Assembly (NCBI GenBank): GCA_001600875.1
Contig: BCLD01000003.1
Location: 623,358-687,357 of the forward strand
Length of the DNA: 64,000 nt
Direction: 5' to 3'
From: Solicoccozyma terricola
Taxonomy: Eukaryota; Basidiomycota; Tremellomycetes; Filobasidiales; Piskurozymaceae
Shown piece by piece: positions 1 to 11,858 of this stretch. Position numbers and translations under genes: made by a program. The notes below the pieces were generated by a model that worked only from the letters and a program-made list of their open reading frames with translations, ran no database searches and had not been told where the DNA came from. How positions within the stretch are numbered: position 1 is the first letter of the stretch; each line of letters opens with the position of its first letter.

Positions 1-168
1 GAGGGCGTTGTCAGAGACCTTCTTGGCCTCTGCCAGGGCGTTGTCAGAGACCTTCTTGGCCTCTGCCAGGGCGTTGTCAGAGACCTTCTTGGCCTCGGCA
101 AGGGCGTTGTCAGAGACCTTCTTGGCCTCGGCAAGGGCGTTGTCAGAGACCTTCTTGGCCTCGGTGAG
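1..168. repeat. 36-bp tandem repeat encoding a 12-residue coiled-coil unit
   Basis: About 4.7 head-to-tail copies of a 36-bp unit (first unit 1-36) lie inside the minus-strand coiled-coil gene. Each copy encodes LAEAKKVSDNAL with only synonymous or single-residue changes. The unit is a multiple of three, so copy-number change keeps the frame. The array continues beyond the left edge. Confidence 0.9.
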
Positions 169-1912
169 GGCTTTGTCATTTGAATCCGAAAGTTTGGTGA
201 ATCGCCGCTCGTGGTCCTTGATAGTGGTGTGATATTCCAAGCTCCTTTTAAAGTACTTACTCTTGGCCACTGTCAAACTATCGTTCGCCGTTTTCAAACC
301 ATCATTCGCCGTTTTCAAACCATCGTTCGCCATTTTCAAAGTATTGTTTCCCTTTGTCAAGGTTTCGACTTGTTCCCTGAAGTCCCAAATGTCTCTATCC
401 CTGACAAGAAGCAAAGTGAGGTGTTCCATTGTGTCCCGTGATTTCTGGTCATTGTCCACCTTGAGAGCTTCATAGTCCATGGTTAAAGAATTGTAGTCGG
501 CCTGGAGAACACCTTTGGTCCTGATATGTTCCAGGATTGTATCGGACTGTGATTTGATCGTCTCCTTGTCACTCGCCATCTTCACTTTCATAGCACAAAC
601 TTTGCGGCAGAGTATGTCATGGTCATCCATGGCATCACTACCCATACCCCAAAAGTGGTGTTGGTATAACATATACTGGATAGAAAATAAATCAGCCCAG
701 GGATGTTTGGTTCGATGTTTGGTTCCAGACTAACCTTCCATTTAGCTCTCAAAGCATTTCTATTGAGCTGTTTGAGCTGTTTGAGCTGTTTGATGGTCTG
801 GAAATGCTCATCCAGCTGTTGTTGCAAGGTCGTTTTCATGACTCGGAAATTTGATTGTACCTGAATGCCATGTTGGTCAGTCTCCGTTAAACATGAGCCC
901 AAAAAAAACCCCCCTGACATCTCACCTTGGTAACCTTGCTCTTCAGATTGGCAACCTCGTCATTCGTCTCCTTCAATGTCTTCTCGGAGGATGTTGATGC
1001 AGTCTCCATCTCCTTCAGCCTCTTCCCCAGGCGGTCTACCTCATTGTTCTTCTCCCTCAAAGTCTTCTCCGATGCCATCTCAACATCCTTCAACACCTTT
1101 GCCGCTGCTTCCTCCTGCTCCTTCAGCGTCTTCACCGACGCTTCTTCCTGGTCCTTCAGCCTCCTCGCCGACGCTTCCTCTTGCTCCCTCAGCATCTTCG
1201 CCGACGCTTCCTTCTGCTCCCTCAGCCTCTTTTCCAAACGCTCAACATCATCCTCCCTCGCTTTCAGCGACTTTTCCAAACCCTCCACCTCATCCCTGGA
1301 TGATTTCTTCACATCCACCAACTCCACATGCAGAGTCCCAAGCCTCGTTTCCAGCAGTTGGATGGTTGGTGATACCACCGGAACGACTTTAACATCGAGG
1401 AAAACGTCTAGGATGGGCCAAAATACCGAACGATCGATTGGCATACGTCCTAATCGGTTGTTTTGTAGTGTCTCTGATGAATACCACATCTTTGCGGCTG
1501 TCTCCTCCAAGCGTCCATGAATTTGACACCGATGGAGACGGACCTCGGTGTTATACTTTTGACTGCAATATGCGCAAGTATTTGGACTTGAATGAGGTAC
1601 TGAAGATGCGGGACACCATTTAAACTCCTTGTTTGCTGCTGCAAAGAACACCTCGAGAGCACTTATACGTTCATCCTTCTCGTTCTCCATCCCAGGCATC
1701 TGAGACTTGATAATCCTTTTAACAATGCTCCTCCAATCTTGCTTGAACTGTCTACCATCGAGGAGGGGAGCAAACCAGACAGTGGCATCGTGAAGCCATA
1801 TACGGAAACGGAACTCGAGGTCGTCTTCAGTGGGTGATGCGGTGGGGTTGTGAGGAGGGTTTGAAAGAGGTTGGATCCACGCGGTAGTTGATGGGAGGGA
1901 TGAGAGCGACAT
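1..1912 (-). CDS. Coiled-coil protein of unknown function, 3' end cut by window edge
   Basis: Three exons can be joined in frame. Exon 1 runs from the ATG at 1912 to a gtgagatg donor near 930. Exon 2 covers about 735-868. Exon 3 starts near 677 and runs off the left edge. The N-terminal ~150 residues look globular and include a CAYC pair followed by His and Cys residues, a possible metal site. The rest is heptad-like and charged, with repeated REQEEASARR/KDQEEASVKT units, and ends in a 12-residue repeat (LAEAKKVSDNAL). This predicts a long coiled coil, perhaps a structural or scaffold protein. I recognise no family. An upstream in-frame ATG at 2104 would add about 64 residues, including a His/Pro/Thr-rich repeat; I prefer 1912 because that extension is low complexity. 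Confidence is good for a gene and low for function. Confidence 0.6.
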
Positions 1913-1920
1913 GATGTGAT

Positions 1921-2020
1921 GGTGGGTACGTTGGTGTGATGGTGGGTACGTTGGTGTGGTGGTGGGTACGTTGGTGTGATGGTGGGTACGTTGGTGTGAT
2001 GGTGGGTACGTTGGTGTTGA
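1921..2020. repeat. 20-bp tandem repeat, five copies
   Basis: Five consecutive copies of ggtgggtacgttggtgtgat start at 1921, 1941, 1961, 1981 and 2001, with near-perfect identity. The unit is not a multiple of three, yet the minus strand stays open through it in the reading frame of the adjacent gene, giving a His/Pro/Thr-rich peptide. It lies just upstream of the preferred start at 1912, so it is either 5' leader or an N-terminal extension. Confidence 0.9.
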
Positions 2021-2211
2021 TGTGGTTGTTGTTGATGTGGATGATGATGAAATGGAATGTCCCTCAACACGTTCTCCACTGTTCGCAATTTCTTTGTAGG
2101 GCAATATTCCTCTCTCTTGAACAATACTACCTCGAGTGACGGCAAAATGATTTGTTCAGTTTATTTTATTACCATACATCTTTTGGTTTGATTACAAGAC
2201 ACTCCCCCCTT

Positions 2212-2240
2212 CCCCCCCCCCCCCCCCCCCCCCCCCTTGC

Positions 2241-2280
<40 letters not shown>
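2212..2280. repeat. Long interrupted poly-C tract
   Basis: The stretch is almost pure C on the plus strand, broken by one ttgct interruption. It lies in intergenic DNA upstream of the coiled-coil gene. Its length is probably uncertain in the assembly. Confidence 0.85.
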
Positions 2281-4337
2281 ACGCAACATCCAAATTAAAT
2301 ACCAACATGTCGAAAGGCCTTTCGTACCTGCTCACTCGCCGCATCCAATCCAACAACCCTATCGCCGTAATGCAGTCTGTAAACCACTCGAAACTCCTCG
2401 TTGATGATTACACCGCAGTCTGTAAACCGATCGAAACTCCCTGTTCAAGGTCACCCCGCTGTGATGATTCCATCGTTGTCAGCTTGTCGAGTGCCGTCAT
2501 CTCGTCAGCCAAAGTTAAATACCAATACGTGGAGACATGATTGGTATCTTCCCTTGCGAAAGTGTTTTCTCGTGATGTGACACAGGACATGAAATCCTTG
2601 ACATCCGCACGAGAGATGGTTGTGAACCACCAGTCCGACCGAGATCCGCACGATGACTCCTACCAAGATGATACCGACATCAGTACACGTTCACCACAGA
2701 TGAATGAATTGAACTCACCTTTGGCAGACAGGAGATCAGCATACCATCGATGCGATCGTCTTCGAGAATCATCGTGAACCAGGATCCGAGGCGCATTCGG
2801 TGCGACAAGATGACCACACCTTCTGCTGGGATGGAGGGGAAGAGGGGGGGGGAGGGGGGGGGGGTCGTCGTTTAACGGGATGTAACCGACCCGTGTAACG
2901 CATCACTCACTCGAAGGCCGTGAAAGACATCGTAATGCACATGGAACCTTGCCTTTATCCCGTTGACATTTGGATAAACACTGGTCATGTCGCGGATGGG
3001 AACATGATGGTTGTTATGATCGTATTGGGTGAAATGTATGGTTGCTAGGTGGGATGATTGCTAGGAGTTGGAAGGGCGGGAGAGGCGGGGTGGGAAGAGT
3101 GGAGAGCGGAGGGGAGAGGGGAGAGGACAGGTGTTAGAAACTGTCGTGTGCTGATCCTATCCGATGGGTAGTATCCCTGGTCGACAATGTCGACCTAAGT
3201 AACTCTCGTCGGATCGGCTCTGACTAATATGCATGGTCCTGCGAATGTTGGTTTCAGACCTTGCCTTGATACGCCGGCGATATAATAGACTAGTGTTGGA
3301 GTAGAGCGACTTGGATAGCTAGTCCGATGGAGTCGACTGTAATGGTCGAACGCGAGAATAGAGGTATAGGTATAGATAGCTATGTCTCGCTGATTACAGG
3401 GTGAAAAGAGAAAGAGAGGGAACAAACAGCCTCAAGAACGGTCGCTTTATATATGGCTTTGGAGACAAGGGAAAGTGGCAAAAAGGGAGTCGATATGGTC
3501 GGGCGANGCCAGGGCGTTATTGACGGTGTGGAAATCACTAGGTGGGATTGCAGGTCCGGCATCCCCGCGTCGTCAATGCCGCGTCGGCATTGCAGGTCTG
3601 GCATTGACGGTCTGGCATTACCGGGTTGGTAATGCCAAATGAGGTTCGAGCTGCGTGACTAGGTTCGAGCTGCGCCGACTTGGTCGGGAATCCCCTTGAT
3701 TCGTTACAGAAACGATAAAATGACGAAACGAGAAAACGAAAGACGGGGGAAGGGAACTGCTCACCTTTGCAAAAGATAGTCAACTATGCCTCGAGAGAGT
3801 GTCATGATGCGAGGAGGGAATCATGGTCGGCGATGATGTTTAGTGATGTTGAAAGGAGAAAGGGGGGGATTTCTAGATAGGGGGGCTTGTTCCATATGGC
3901 TGACCGACCCTACCACCCGGTCAAGGCCCTGCCAATCCTCACCGGTCACCGATCCGCTGATTATACAACCTGAAACGCCCAAGAACAACGCAGGGAACAC
4001 CTGGAAAGGTGGGACTGCAGATCTTTCCATCGAGTCTTGTCTATTATATCCGAGGATGAATAGGAGGTTCCAACAGGATTTGTGACAGCTTTTTCTATCT
4101 GACCAGCTGTTTAACCATACGAATTTGGATGGGTCATGATGCTGCAGGATTAGATTACTCTGGTAGACGCTGGCTCAAAACGCGCCTGGATGGTTAAGGT
4201 ACCTGATTTGCCACTGGGACACGAAATGTCAATGTATGTAGGCATATCGTCTGCCCTTTTCTTTTCTCAAGGAATGATTGGCTTCTTTCCATGCTTTCCA
4301 AGCGCTGGGTCCTCTGGATAACTAAAACGTTGGATAA

Positions 4338-4592
4338 CTAAAACCAATCACTTCTGACAGTGTCTTCACAACATCCCACTACACGAACCACCAGCTTCAC
4401 GATGACCTCGACCCCCCCTACATCTCCCCCTCCTACGCCTCCAAGATCGGCCTCTTTCACATATCTCCCATTTTTCTCAATATACTGTCCCATTTAGATA
4501 CGTTGTCCGACGTTTATAAATGCATTCGCATCAGTCCCAACACCCTGGAGCTGGGTATTCCCATACTCTATCACACCACAGGAACGCTTTAG
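4338..4592 (+). pseudogene. Exon-like relic of an unknown protein
   Basis: An open frame of about 85 codons with no ATG ends in TAG at 4590-4592. It reads like genuine protein: PPYISPSYASKIGLFHISPI, then leucine-rich helical text, then a segment ending ISPNTLELGIPILYHTTGTL. Upstream and downstream frames are broken quickly by stops. I interpret it as a remnant or orphan exon of a larger protein, possibly with F-box or LRR-like helical character, but the family is not identified. Confidence 0.3.
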
Positions 4593-5587
4593 GGCATATT
4601 GCCGTGGTGTCCGTCTCCTACGTCTGACTCCACGAGAAACCCTACATCACTCCACCACCCTCCAGGAACTCTCGCGTAGGTTCCCAAACATAAAATGCAT
4701 CCAGGGTCAATGAAATTCTATTGGATATGACTATAAAATTAGGAAATGGCAAACGAGTAGCACATCAGGTCTAGACAAGGTCTTGGTAGAGATCTCCAGT
4801 GTCACCCGTGTACACGGAGAAATACGTGCTGAGCATACCCTCCTTCCGGTCATCAATTCCGACAATGCTCGGCTGCACACCATCAACTGTGGTCGGTCGT
4901 GACAAATCCTTGCCGTATGTCTCCCTATTTGTGCCACCGTAATATCAAATCTGCAAGACATTTTATCACGATTGGCTCAACCTACGATGCTCACCCACCG
5001 TGGATAATCCCTTCAAGAATGTCGTCGACCTTCGATGTTTTGCAGCTAGCATTGAAGGGAGGCAACTCGAAGGTCGAGAATCTCCTTGATTCGTTACAGA
5101 TGTCTTTCTCCTTCTCTAACCTAGCTCAGCGGTTGCAGCGAACCTTCACTGGAACAATCTTCTTGACCACGGGGACTGAGCGTAAGTGGAAGTGTGATTG
5201 TTTGATAGTTCGATACAAATGACTGGTCGATGAATGCCTATGTTGATGATGTGATGATGAGGAAAGTCAACTTAGCTCGATAATGCGTTTGTTGATAACA
5301 GTTCATGCCAGACTGCCAAAGGTTCGCGTGCAGTATGTTCGCCACCCGTCCGACGTGACCTCGCCACCATTCCCTCGCCCAGGTTCCTGGCTGGATCAAA
5401 TGCTGTCGCTTCATCATCGTCTGTAACAACGAGGATAATGGGGCAACCTCGTTGGGTGTTACATGAATTTGATGTGAATCGACAGTGACGGGGAGGTACA
5501 AAATCACTAACAATGAAATGTATGTTTTGAGACGCCTAGAGATTACAAATGTGGATTTCGAGCTCAAGAACCGGGATTATCTGCTGA

Positions 5588-8500
5588 CTAGCTGCGACAG
5601 CATGAGGAGCCGTTGGTAAATGCATCCTTGACTAGCACGGAGGCCTTATCAGCCGAGGGGGGAACGTCCAAGCCGGGATTTCGCTGGAAAAAGAATACCA
5701 AAAGCGCGTCAAAACGATTTTCCAAGTATTTCCAAGTATACGAGACGTCGCCAGTCACTCACATCGAAGAAGGAGGAAGGTTTAAGATGGCAACGCAGAG
5801 ATTCAACGTTCATGATTGGAAAATCTTCGGGCCTTGAGATGTGTGTTACTCCAAAGTTGACCCATGCGACCTGCGTACAAGAGATGATAAGCGAAAAACA
5901 AAAAGTTGAAGATATTTACGAGCAAAACTCACGATGTCTTCGTTCGCGATGGGTTTGTCCCGCGCTATCCACTCTGCGAGTCCAAAGTCCTCACCGCCGG
6001 GGTTCTGGTTGATGTGGACGCCAGAGGGGAAGATCTCATCTTCGGCGTAGGGAGTAACGGAAAGCTGCGCATTGATTACTGGATATCAGCAAAGAATGAT
6101 CACGCGCTTTCCCGCCCACTATGAAACTCACGTTATGTCTGGCGAAAGGGGCTCTATTCCAGACCGTCGATCCAGGTGCAGCTAGCAGTGGGGGCATGTA
6201 TGGACATACTGCGACGATGACGATGACGATGACGATGAAGACGACCAACCATCAGTCCATGATCGGCACGTGACGTAAGCAGATGTCTCACCGATTTTGT
6301 ACGCCACATTAGCACCACTGGCTTTATGTTGCTTGTTTGGGTTCTCTATTGCCCAGCTCCGGCTCGTTCTGGAGTTGTAGTGAGAGACACTCTCCTTCGA
6401 GGTAGTAAATAAGGTCTTCTTGGTTGAAAATCCGTTACCGTAAAAGTTCGTGTCGCTTCCGACGGGTGCCTCGTCAGGGACGCAGTCCACTTGAACGACC
6501 TGGTTCTTCAAACCGTCCACCATAGGGTCCACACGAAGACTGAAGAGATGCTGGTGATGTTGGGCGGCGATCCGGGGGGCTACGATGACCTCGTGCTCTG
6601 GGTCTCGTGCTTCGCCCTCAGCGAGGACATATGCGTTGACAATACCGGTAGCCTTGACCTCCAATTCAATCGCACCTGCCAGATCAAAGATGAAATTGAA
6701 CGAATATTCGTAATTCGCTATCCATCCCCCGAGTCGTAAGTAAGGGAAAAGTGAGTACAGGCGCGATTGCATGCTCACCGATTGTTGCGATACTTTGAAT
6801 GACGAGCTTCCTGTTACGGACAACATGCGCCTGATTGGTTCTAAAGTCCGTATGCTTGAAGAGCATCTCTCCGTCGATTTCGCTGCATTACACCAACGAG
6901 TAGACACGAGGCAACAGAGAGAAGAGACGTGGTGGTCGAAGATGGAAGGAGGGGGAGGGGTGAAACAGGAACAGAAGTCACGTGATCAGCGCTCGCCCAC
7001 TCGATAAATCGCCACCGCCCGAATCCACTCACTGGATGCAGACCGCATTCTTAATGGTTTCCACATTGCCCGCTCGATTACACAAGTCGAAATCGAGGTA
7101 AGCGATTGTACCTTTGCAGTCACATCCAAGGGTGAGACTGTTGGCGAGGGCTCCGATTCCGTACTCTCCCTGTGACGTGGCGCAGCTTGGTAAGTCGTCG
7201 AAAATGCCTCTAGCCTCCGGCAACACTCACGGTATCGAACGCAGACTTCCTGTGGTGGGGGAAGGTCGTCTTGGCGTACTGCGAGATAAACGGTCAGGGG
7301 ACCGACCAGCTGTTGACGAGCTACTAGGCTACCCACAGGCACGACCATCTCAGCGACGGACAATCGGTAGAACAACGGGCGGGTGCCGTTCTTCCCGTCG
7401 TCATATGTGATGTTGGAAATGACCAAGCCTTCCCTGTAGTAGGACTGTCAGTACCGCGGGACAACCTCACACAGGCCAGCCATCACTAACCGGTAGTTAA
7501 AGCCCACATGGAGGCTCCAGTTCTGCCACCTAATCGTTCTCCCGTCGAACTTGAAACTCACTCCTTCCGGCTGAGTGATCTCGATAGGCTTCAGGCCCTC
7601 CCTCGGCTTGAAATCAGGTTCATCCTTCATCAACTCCGAGTGAAGGTAGTTGTGGGGTGCCATGGGTGGAGGAATTCGGGCACGGGGTCCTTGCGCGGCA
7701 TGAGCGTCTGCAGACGACGCAGATTCTCCGTTGACTCCTGGGAAATCCAGCACCAAGATCTCGCCCGAGTTGGAATCTGCGCAGGGAACGTGGTTAGCAT
7801 TTCACACGAGACGCTGCTTTGGTGGTACGCGCTCACCCATCACGGGAACAAAATCGAGGGGGTGAGCATACAAGTTGTCCTCGGGTCGTAGTCTCGTGAA
7901 CAAAAAGCATTGTTGGAGACGACGTCCAGGGAAACGTTCGTCAACCGCGACACACCAACCTGAGAATAACGGGGTTTAGTACTCGGCGGGAGTTGTACAA
8001 ATGCCTATCACTCCAGCTCACCATCAACGTAGAGATTTTCCGGCTTGACCCCGACCTCTGCACAAGCCTTGACAACCTTCTCATCCGCTCGACAAATTTC
8101 CTCTGCCCAAAGCAACTCCTCAACTTGAAGCGAGATTTGAACATCGGCATCGAGAGGGACCCAGCTGGAGACTGCCGGAGAGACTTCCTTGGCATGTGGG
8201 AGGTTGGAAGGGAGATCGACGATACACTCGAAGCCACGACCAGTAATGGAGTCGAGGAGGTGGACCTTGAGGGGGTGAGGTCAGCGCGAGTGGGCGGGTG
8301 TTGGGCACGCCTCGGATATCACTCACATCGGCTCGACGAATGATATCGCTGGAAGCAGCATCGATCTCTGGGCCCTGTACACTACCTGTCCACTTCAAAA
8401 CCTGCAGCTTTGGAGGTTCTTTGAGTGTGATGGAGTTGAAAAGGAGACGTTCGAGGGGAATGGGAAGGACATCGTTGTATGCACGGATGACCTTGGATGC

Positions 8501-8748
8501 AATTGAGATTTCCTGTAATCGTGCGATACGTTGATTAGCTGACACGATTGTGGGTAGACTCGGCGTTCTCGACTCACGGCGGCAGTCAAGGGATCGAGAG
8601 GGTGGCTGTGGGAGGCAGCAGCAGCCTTAAGACTGGAGCTACGAGGAGGACGCTCAAAGTCATGTCAATTTCCACCCCGACCTTGCTGCAACTATTGAAA
8701 TATCCAGACTCACATGTCCAACTTGGCGACGGCTTCAGCGATGGGCAT
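5588..8748 (-). CDS. Copper amine oxidase (primary-amine oxidase)
   Basis: Oxidises primary amines to aldehyde, ammonia and hydrogen peroxide using copper and topaquinone; many fungal members are peroxisomal. The ATG is at 8748 (MPIAEAVAKLDM) and the TAG at 5588-5590, with about a dozen exons that join in frame. The topaquinone motif NYEY lies at 6704-6715 and is restored by removing the intron 6718-6778, giving SIATIANYEYSF. The catalytic-base region AFDTGEYGIG is formed across an intron near 7160-7230. Copper ligands appear as HQHLFSLRVD and, near the C terminus, VTHISRPEDFP. Typical blocks RPLFYRLSVAEMVVP and LGCDCKGTIAYLD are present. Estimated length is near 690 residues, normal for the family. 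The C terminus (GSSCCRS) has no obvious SKL-type peroxisomal signal. The gene is divergent from an amino acid/amine permease. Confidence 0.93.
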
Positions 8749-9246
8749 GGTGGGAGATGAGTATGTCTTGCAAGGTTCGTGTGGGATGATTTCAGGGAGG
8801 GATGCGATGTGCGTTTGGAGGTCCCTTGGTAAGTTGGAGTGGATTTGAATCGAACCAAAGTCTGCATCGCAGGAGCTGTATAAGTAGCTGCTGCGATTGA
8901 GCGGGACAACCTCGACTGGGATCTACTCGAGACGGCCCGACTCTGGCGCGGCAAAGCCCCGGCCACCTTCATACCGCGAAAGAAAGGCCGTCGATCGTCG
9001 CAAACGGGCGGGTAATCACGGATTCGCGGATATACCTTCCCCGCACATGGCAAAACAGTTTGCGGGGCTTATCATCATTCTGGACTTACCCGGATGTTGT
9101 TCAGTGGTCCCGTCGAGATCGGCCCCCTTTAGTCGTCCTGCAGTTGCCAATGGCGTTGAGGTACTTAGGCTGAGTGGACCAGAGGCATAAACCCCTCCCA
9201 TCGTTGGTCAACACAACGCGCGCATACCTTCCTCCAACCCCCAAAC
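8749..9246. promoter_or_regulatory. Divergent promoter between amine oxidase and permease
   Basis: This 498-bp gap separates two start codons in head-to-head orientation. It holds a CGG-N11-CCG inverted triplet at 8960-8976, the kind of site bound by dimeric Zn2Cys6 factors, and a CTTATC (GATAAG on the other strand) at 9068-9073, a GATA-factor site often linked to nitrogen control. Both motifs are seen in the sequence; function is inferred. Short motifs like these also occur by chance. Confidence 0.45.
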
Positions 9247-11445
9247 ATGTCGAAGAACGCCGAGCCGTCCGACGTTGTACGAGTTATTAGCACTGTGAGT
9301 TGGAATAACCAATACCTCTTGCCACGGGACGACCACTGACCCCGGCAACTCATTCCATTATCAGCAACCCACCAGAAACGATGCTGGAGACATCGATGAG
9401 ACGATTCGTTTGGAGAACTTGGGTTATACCCAAGAACTGCGGCGTGATTTCTCACCGCTGGCCGTGTTTGGATTTTCTTTCAGTATCATGGTGCGTGTCC
9501 CCCCTCCCCCCCCCCCGCACACCATCACTGCGAGACTGACGTGCAGTACATCCAATCCAGGGTGTCGTACCTTCCATCGCCTCCACCATCTTCTACAACC
9601 TTCCGGTGAGTGACTACCCTCCGTCTCCAGGCGGCTACCGCGTCGGGTGTTGACACCCACCCCCAACCCTGCAGTACGGAGGCCCCGTTGCCATGAGTTA
9701 TGGCTGGGGCATCGCTGCGATCCTCATCCTGTTCGTCGGCATGGCAATGGCTGATCTGGCATCCAGTATGCCAACATCAGGGGGGTTATACTACTGGACT
9801 CATCGTCTTGGTCCAGCCAAATACCGAAACTACTTGTCTTGGCTCGTAGGCTACTCCTCCTTCCTCGGCAACATCACTGCCGTATCCTCTCTTGCATGGG
9901 CCGCGGCAGGTATCTTCCTCGCAGCTGCCAGTCTCAACGATCCGAATTTCTCTCCGACCACGGCAATGCAATTCGGACTTTTTATCGGCGTCTTGGTGTT
10001 TGTCGGGATTGCATGTGCATGGGGGACAGAAATCATCAATCGATTGCAAACTGCTAGTATCATCATCAACGCTCTGCTTATCCTTGTCACCATCGTTGGA
10101 TTACCTATCGGGATGCGTCACAACCTCAATACAGCGGCGTACACGTTCGGTTCATTTGAGAATTTGACGGGCTGGAACGATGGTTTCGCGTTCATTTTGA
10201 GTTTTTTGGCGCCGGTGTGGACGATTTGCAGCTTTGACTCTGCCGTGTCGATCTCGGAAGAAGCCACCAACGCTGCGACTGCCGTTCCATGGGCCATCGT
10301 AGGGGCGATTTCGTCGGCTGGAATCACTGGTTTTATCGTCTTGATCATCCTCTCACTGTGCATGGGTCCATCGTTGGCTCTAGTCTACGATACCAATCAA
10401 CCTCTGGCTTATATTTACCTACAAGGTGAGTATCGGCCCCTCCGAGTTCCAAGACATCCAAGCTAACCCCACATCGTCTGCAATTCAGCATTCGGACCCA
10501 AAGGCGCCCTCGTCCTCTGGAGCTTCATGTGTGTCGCTCAACTATTCATGACGATTTCACTCGCCCTTCCTGCTTCTCGTCAAGCGTTCGCATTCGCTCG
10601 TGACGGAGCTTTACCCTTCTCTGGTTACTTCTATAACGTCAATAAGTTTTCTGGGACACCAGTGCGGAGTGAGTGAATGTTTGACGGCGGGAGGTATTAC
10701 AAAGGACTGACACGCATCCTCCTGCTTCTGCAGCTGTGTGGTTGATCGTCGGTCTCTCGGCTCCTCTGGGAGCCCTAGCGTTTGCCAATCTGGCAGCAAT
10801 CAAGTGAGTGATGCGTACATCTCGATCTAGCGGGCATTTTTCTCATCATATAACGATCATACAGCGCCATCTTCTCCCTCGCAATTATCGGACCTTGTGA
10901 GTCTGGACCCCCCACCTCTCAGTTCGGCATTGCTTTGACGCTGACGACCGTATACGTTACTTGATTTGGCAGATTGCGCATACGGTATTCCTATCGCCTG
11001 TCGCCTGTTCGCCAAAGACGGACTATTCGTACCTGGACCGTGGTACCTGGGACGAGCATCCAAACCTGTCGCTGCCATCGCCATCGTCTGGATGACCTTT
11101 GCATGTGTCATCTTCTGCTTCGTGAGTTGCAACTGTTTCGGAACGATCGTCGGGGCTGAAGGTCCAGGTCCTCATCCGCTACGTCATAACACCGCACAGC
11201 CCGCCGACACTGGAACCGACGCCTCAACCATGAACTACGCAGTCGTCGTATGGGCAGCAGTCTTTGCATTTGCCACTGCATACTGGTACTTTCCACGTAT
11301 CGGTGGGAAAACATTCTTCAGAGGTCCAGTCACTCATCCGCATCCGGATGACCTCGGTTATGCTTCCACTCATGGGGGTCATCCGTTGGAGGTTCAGAGG
11401 AGTGAGAGTCCGAGTGAGGAGGATAGGAATCAGATCAAGAAGTGA
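9247..11445 (+). CDS. APC-superfamily amino acid / GABA / polyamine permease
   Basis: A membrane transporter of the fungal amino acid-choline-GABA permease type. Nine exons (9247-9294, 9365-9490, 9561-9605, 9675-10425, 10489-10668, 10734-10803, 10865-10896, 10973-11121, 11200-11445) join in frame to 548 residues, a usual length for the family. The N-terminal cytoplasmic part has LENLGYTQELRRDFSPLAVF followed by FSFSIMGVVPSIASTIFYNL, the family's first helix region. About twelve hydrophobic segments follow, with SMPTSGGLYYW and ALPASRQAFAFARDGALPFS typical of the family. The exact substrate cannot be read from sequence. The divergent amine oxidase suggests an amine or amino acid substrate. Confidence 0.9.
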
Positions 11446-11858
11446 GGTCCTGCGAAAGCGCCCTGGACCCATCAACACGAAAGTCGTCGGAGGAGAGGTA
11501 TGTGATCTAGCAGAGTTGTACGCAATCCCATGTGGATCAATAAGCAAAACAGCGGCGCCCTTCTTGGCTCTAGGACAGTCCACCTGTAATACGTAGAACA
11601 ATGCTCTGGTTGATGAAATTGAAAACATGGACGGAGTTGCTGGTGCACCATGTCCGTCGGCTGAACGGGTATACCTTGACCCGACTACCCAGATTAGCTT
11701 CCCGCTTCCCACCCAACCATCCCAGCTCGTTGAATGCCGCTGTTGCTTCGTTGCTGGTGACCCCGAACCACTGCGCACCGCTTGCGTGTACCAGCATTTC
11801 CTCTCTGCCGTCGGCTACCTCCTCGGTGCGCCCAGTCAGATGAATTGGACTTCCCGAC
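11446..11858. other. Intergenic, permease to transcription factor
   Basis: 413 bp downstream of the permease and upstream of the Zn2Cys6 gene on the same strand. It must hold the permease terminator and the regulator's promoter. I see no distinct motif. Confidence 0.4.

Larger units (their letters stand above)
2146..5587. other. Gene-poor intergenic region
   Basis: About 3.4 kb without a gene I can support. Short open frames exist (for example 2307-2540 and 2541-2777 plus) but none shows a recognisable domain or convincing splice structure. It includes the poly-C tract, G-rich runs near 2845-2870, short imperfect ggtctggcatt repeats around 3545-3640, one N at 3507 and the exon-like relic at 4338-4592. 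Confidence 0.5.

Noticed and set aside
1..168. Possible CRISPR-like array
   Set aside because: Units are contiguous with no spacers and encode a coiled coil; the genome is eukaryotic.
927..1520. 197-codon Ser/Phe-rich plus-strand ORF
   Set aside because: Antisense shadow of the coiled-coil gene, whose minus-strand frame splices cleanly.
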